From the NCBI GenBank assembly GCA_963402885.1, contig OY727100.1:10757395-10821394 (forward strand): DNA of 64,000 nt, in the 5' to 3' direction. Below the pieces are notes generated by a model, which was not told the DNA's origin, ran no database searches, and saw nothing but the letters and a program-made list of their open reading frames with translations. The position numbers were made by a program, and so were the translations under genes. Below, in pieces: positions 61,340 to 64,000 of the stretch; the stretch's first letter is position 1, and the number at the start of each line of letters is the position of its first letter. Origin of the DNA: Antedon bifida. Taxonomy: Eukaryota > Echinodermata > Crinoidea > Comatulida > Antedonidae.

Positions 61340-62450
61340 GCTATATATACTCAAACCAATAAAATAAAACCATTTACACTACATGACATATTTCACTTTA
61401 AAAAAAGGGTCTACAGACAAATTTCTTTGGAACACATTCCTTTACAATGTTATTCATGAAGTATGTAACCTTTTCAAAATCCATTCAAAATTATAATTTT
61501 AAACTTAATCAATAATTTATTCTAGTGTCCTAGTAAATGTCCAGAGTTCATTTATAAAAAATAAATCTGAGAACAAACTGCAACAAATTAATGATTTTAG
61601 GAGCTTTTCTATTACCTTTCTGGCACCAGACGCTAATTACTTTTCTTATTAATTCTTTATAGTTCTCTTAATTGAGAACTCTGCACTGCCATAAGGCATA
61701 AATATTTAAATTACCAATACTTTCAATAATAATAATAATAATCAATTTTTTAAATTAGCCCCACTGTAGACAGGAATATATTCTGGCTTTAAAGCTTTTA
61801 AAAGCTGTACGTTTATTACCAATTTGAGAGAAAAATTACGGCTATTTTGAGCGATATAATAATAATAGTAAGGTAAACACAGTTGATATTAATTACCGGT
61901 GGTTGCCTCTAGGTTGACTTAAAGTACGCAATCATCAATGACATTATCTCACCCTTGAACCCTGATAATTTAAACTTTGTTTAGACGTAAGAGATGGGAA
62001 AAAAATAATGTGTTTACCCAACTGACATTAAAGCACTCAATGTTAGAGAAAGATGTGCCATAGCTTTTGCCTTGTTTTCAGAGCAACATGATTTTTAAAT
62101 GTAATTTATGCAAATTATATTATAAATGGAATTGAATTGAAAAAAAAAGTTGATCAGGATTTCACTTCACACATCAAAACATTCAATTATAACACTTTCT
62201 AAATACCACTGATAATGGTATAAGTCTACCCTGGGGTATACAGTAACTATACACTCTCAGTAGATCAGTCCACACTGTGATCCAAGCCAACTTAAACTTT
62301 TAATATCAATGCAGTGTACTATTAAAAATACAATTGCCACTCTAATGCTTCTCATGAAATGAAAAATATCTGCAATACGCAATACAAAAATTATCAATTA
62401 CAGAAGCTGTGCAAATAATAACACATATCACACACAAGACAAATGATTAC
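61340..62450. other. ROBO 5' intron sequence
   Basis: AT-rich DNA without an exon. I looked for Ig1 signatures on the minus strand here and up to 64000 and found none. Confidence 0.4.
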
Positions 62451-62457
62451 CTGGTAA

Positions 62458-62735
62458 TTTGCATATTAAGCCAGGTAAAAAAATATTGCATTTACAAATC
62501 AAAGGGGATAATAGGGCTTTTATCTTTAATATGGTTCATTATGATAGCTACATGGAGGCAAACATAAATATCTCGGCAGATAATTTTTTTTTAAATTTGC
62601 ATATTATGCCAGGTGAAAGAAAATGATTGATTTACACAAGGCTTTGCTAACTTGGTCATCATGTTTGTTATTATAACATATTTACAATAGTTACCTAGGC
62701 AAACAGGCAAAAAATATCTGCTAGTAAAAAATTTA
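62458..62735. repeat. Diverged tandem duplication of about 135 bp
   Basis: TTTGCATATTAAGCCAGGTA near 62458 and TTTGCATATTATGCCAGGTG near 62596 begin two similar stretches. Each includes TTTACAxAxxAAAGG-like sequence and a later GGCAAACAxxxAxAAATATCT block. Confidence 0.6.
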
Positions 62736-62866
62736 TTATTTACAAATAGAACAGGGTTACCTTTGCACATGTCATAACTTTTTGATAACTGAAATTAAAT
62801 TTATTAAATGTTTTATTCATAAAAAATTGCAGGTGTACCAAGATAATTACATTAGCAATATTGATA

Positions 62867-63020
62867 AAATGGAACCTCTCCTCTGGGAAACCCATATTAA
62901 GAGGACAATTTCCCATGAAACGAACATGGGGAAGTTATAGCCTATGTAACACTTCAGGGGACAACACTAAAAGGGGACACTTTTTATGGTACTGAAGGTG
63001 TCCAACAAATTGGGGTTAAT
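62867..63020. mobile_element. Decayed relative of the CAGTAGAAC MITE
   Basis: GGAACCTCTCCTCTGGG at the left, AAGAGGACAATTTCCCATGA inside and GGGGACACTTTTT ... GAAGGTGTCC at the right match the composition and order of the element at 38605-38780. The terminal CAGTxG is lost. Confidence 0.5.
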
Positions 63021-63689
63021 GTTATAGTTCAAATGAATATTACAAAACTACATGCATAATTAATATCACCTGATTAGATTTATAGATTTTAATTTTAATT
63101 AACCAGTGTGTTATGGTGGTAGGTTTGTTTACTAACCAACTGGGACAAAGGTAAAATTGCTGTCCAATTAATTTTTATTGACATTTTATGTTGGGCTAGT
63201 AGTAGAAGTCACCAGCTAGAAGCCTACAAATCTCAAATAGATTGTGCAGATCTTGAAACAAATTCATTTGGATCCAATTATAGAAGAGAATTTTCTTTTT
63301 TTGTTGATCCAATAGATCGAAAAATACTAAATATGGATTGAGAAAGTCGGTCATTGTCAGATGATAATTGTTTACTACCCAGGGGAAAGTTTCTTTCACT
63401 CCCGCATAACTAATTAATAAGCTCATTAATATTCATGAGTTTTGTATGTTCAAGGGAAATTACTGACAGATTGTTGTAGTTCCAACTATCAGATACTTTA
63501 GATGCCCTATATATATATATACATTTTATTATTAATATTTTTTCTTCTGATTGGTCAAAAATTATTTGAAATCTACTATACTGCTTTAAAACTTTCTGTA
63601 ACATGTTGATAGATACTGGATATTTATGAGTGGCATATTCAGAAAAGAAGCTACTAAGTACAGTATTGAGTAACTGCTACAGTAAATAG

Positions 63690-64000
63690 TGACAAAAGTA
63701 ACATCGTCATCACCATAGGTTATGTCACCTACTGGTGGATGTAACCCTCCTCGAGCATTTTTCAACTCCTCTTCTCTCAAGCTGTCAACCAGTTGGCAGT
63801 CATCACTTGATGCCATCTCCCCACCTTCTTTTTTGTCTTCGTCATCTTATTCTTCAAGTTCTTGGTTGCCATTCTTTGACTCTTTTTGTCCATTTGTTAT
63901 GTGTCTTGCCCATCTCCATTTATTTTTTTTCAAGTTTATCTAAAATGTCTTTAATTTAGGTTGTTTTCCTTATTTTGGAACGTTTGATTCTGTCTTTTAG
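63690..64000 (-). pseudogene. LINE C-terminal relic
   Basis: Across minus-strand frames one reads KWRWARHITNGQKE, EWQPRT, RRWGDGIK and KMLEEGYIHQ, matching the usual WxWAGHIxR ... WxPRxGRxxxRWxDDI ... W..LEEAYVQQ ending of LINE endonuclease-reverse-transcriptase proteins. Frameshifts break it. It continues past the window edge. Confidence 0.6.

Noticed and set aside
59402..64000. ROBO Ig1 or signal-peptide exon
   Set aside because: I found no sequence with the Ig1 Cys/Trp pattern in any minus-strand frame, so these exons probably lie beyond the window.

Overview
The window is AT-rich invertebrate metazoan DNA (roughly one third G+C by eye). It has many short exons with GT/AG introns, no operons, and dense mobile-element debris. 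The gene content fits a deuterostome or other invertebrate, and an echinoderm-like genome is a guess, because nothing here fixes the species. Three real host genes are visible. On the minus strand is a complete or near-complete NELF-C/D (TH1) gene, 17.36-24.12 kb. On the plus strand, starting head-to-head 322 bp away, is a complete SmB/SNRPB gene, 24.44-25.52 kb. On the minus strand is the 3' part of a Roundabout (ROBO) axon-guidance receptor, 29.48-59.40 kb. It runs from Ig2 to the stop codon, and its first exons lie beyond the right edge.

Layout. 1-4.66 kb is a satellite array of about 185-bp units, each normally carrying a perfect palindrome, organised in 555-bp and later about 301-bp higher-order repeats and interrupted by a 506-bp MITE. 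4.7-12.3 kb has no gene. It holds a LINE 3' end, satellite-like fragments and a 1.3-kb segment present in several copies containing a 135-bp tandem repeat. 12.8-14.1 kb has a G+C-rich island between 92-bp direct repeats, followed by a 146-codon ORF of possible retroelement origin. 14.8-15.1 kb is a TTAA-flanked MITE, and 15.9-17.0 kb is a minisatellite just downstream of NELF-C/D.

The ROBO introns hold an apparently intact 5.1-kb Gypsy-order LTR retrotransposon (42.84-47.94 kb) with identical 179-bp LTRs and one 1,587-codon Gag-Pol frame. They also hold LINE relics, tRNA-derived SINE-like sequences, several MITE families and minisatellites.

How the genes relate. NELF-C/D (promoter-proximal pausing of RNA polymerase II) and SmB (spliceosomal snRNP core) are housekeeping genes that appear to share a bidirectional promoter. 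ROBO faces SmB tail to tail. All 22 ROBO exons I traced join in consistent phase. They reveal four fibronectin type III domains instead of the usual three, the second apparently duplicated as a two-exon, phase-1 cassette. I see no previously undescribed multi-gene system. The most interesting items are the ROBO domain duplication, the young intact retrotransposon with unusual ends, and the palindrome-bearing higher-order satellite.
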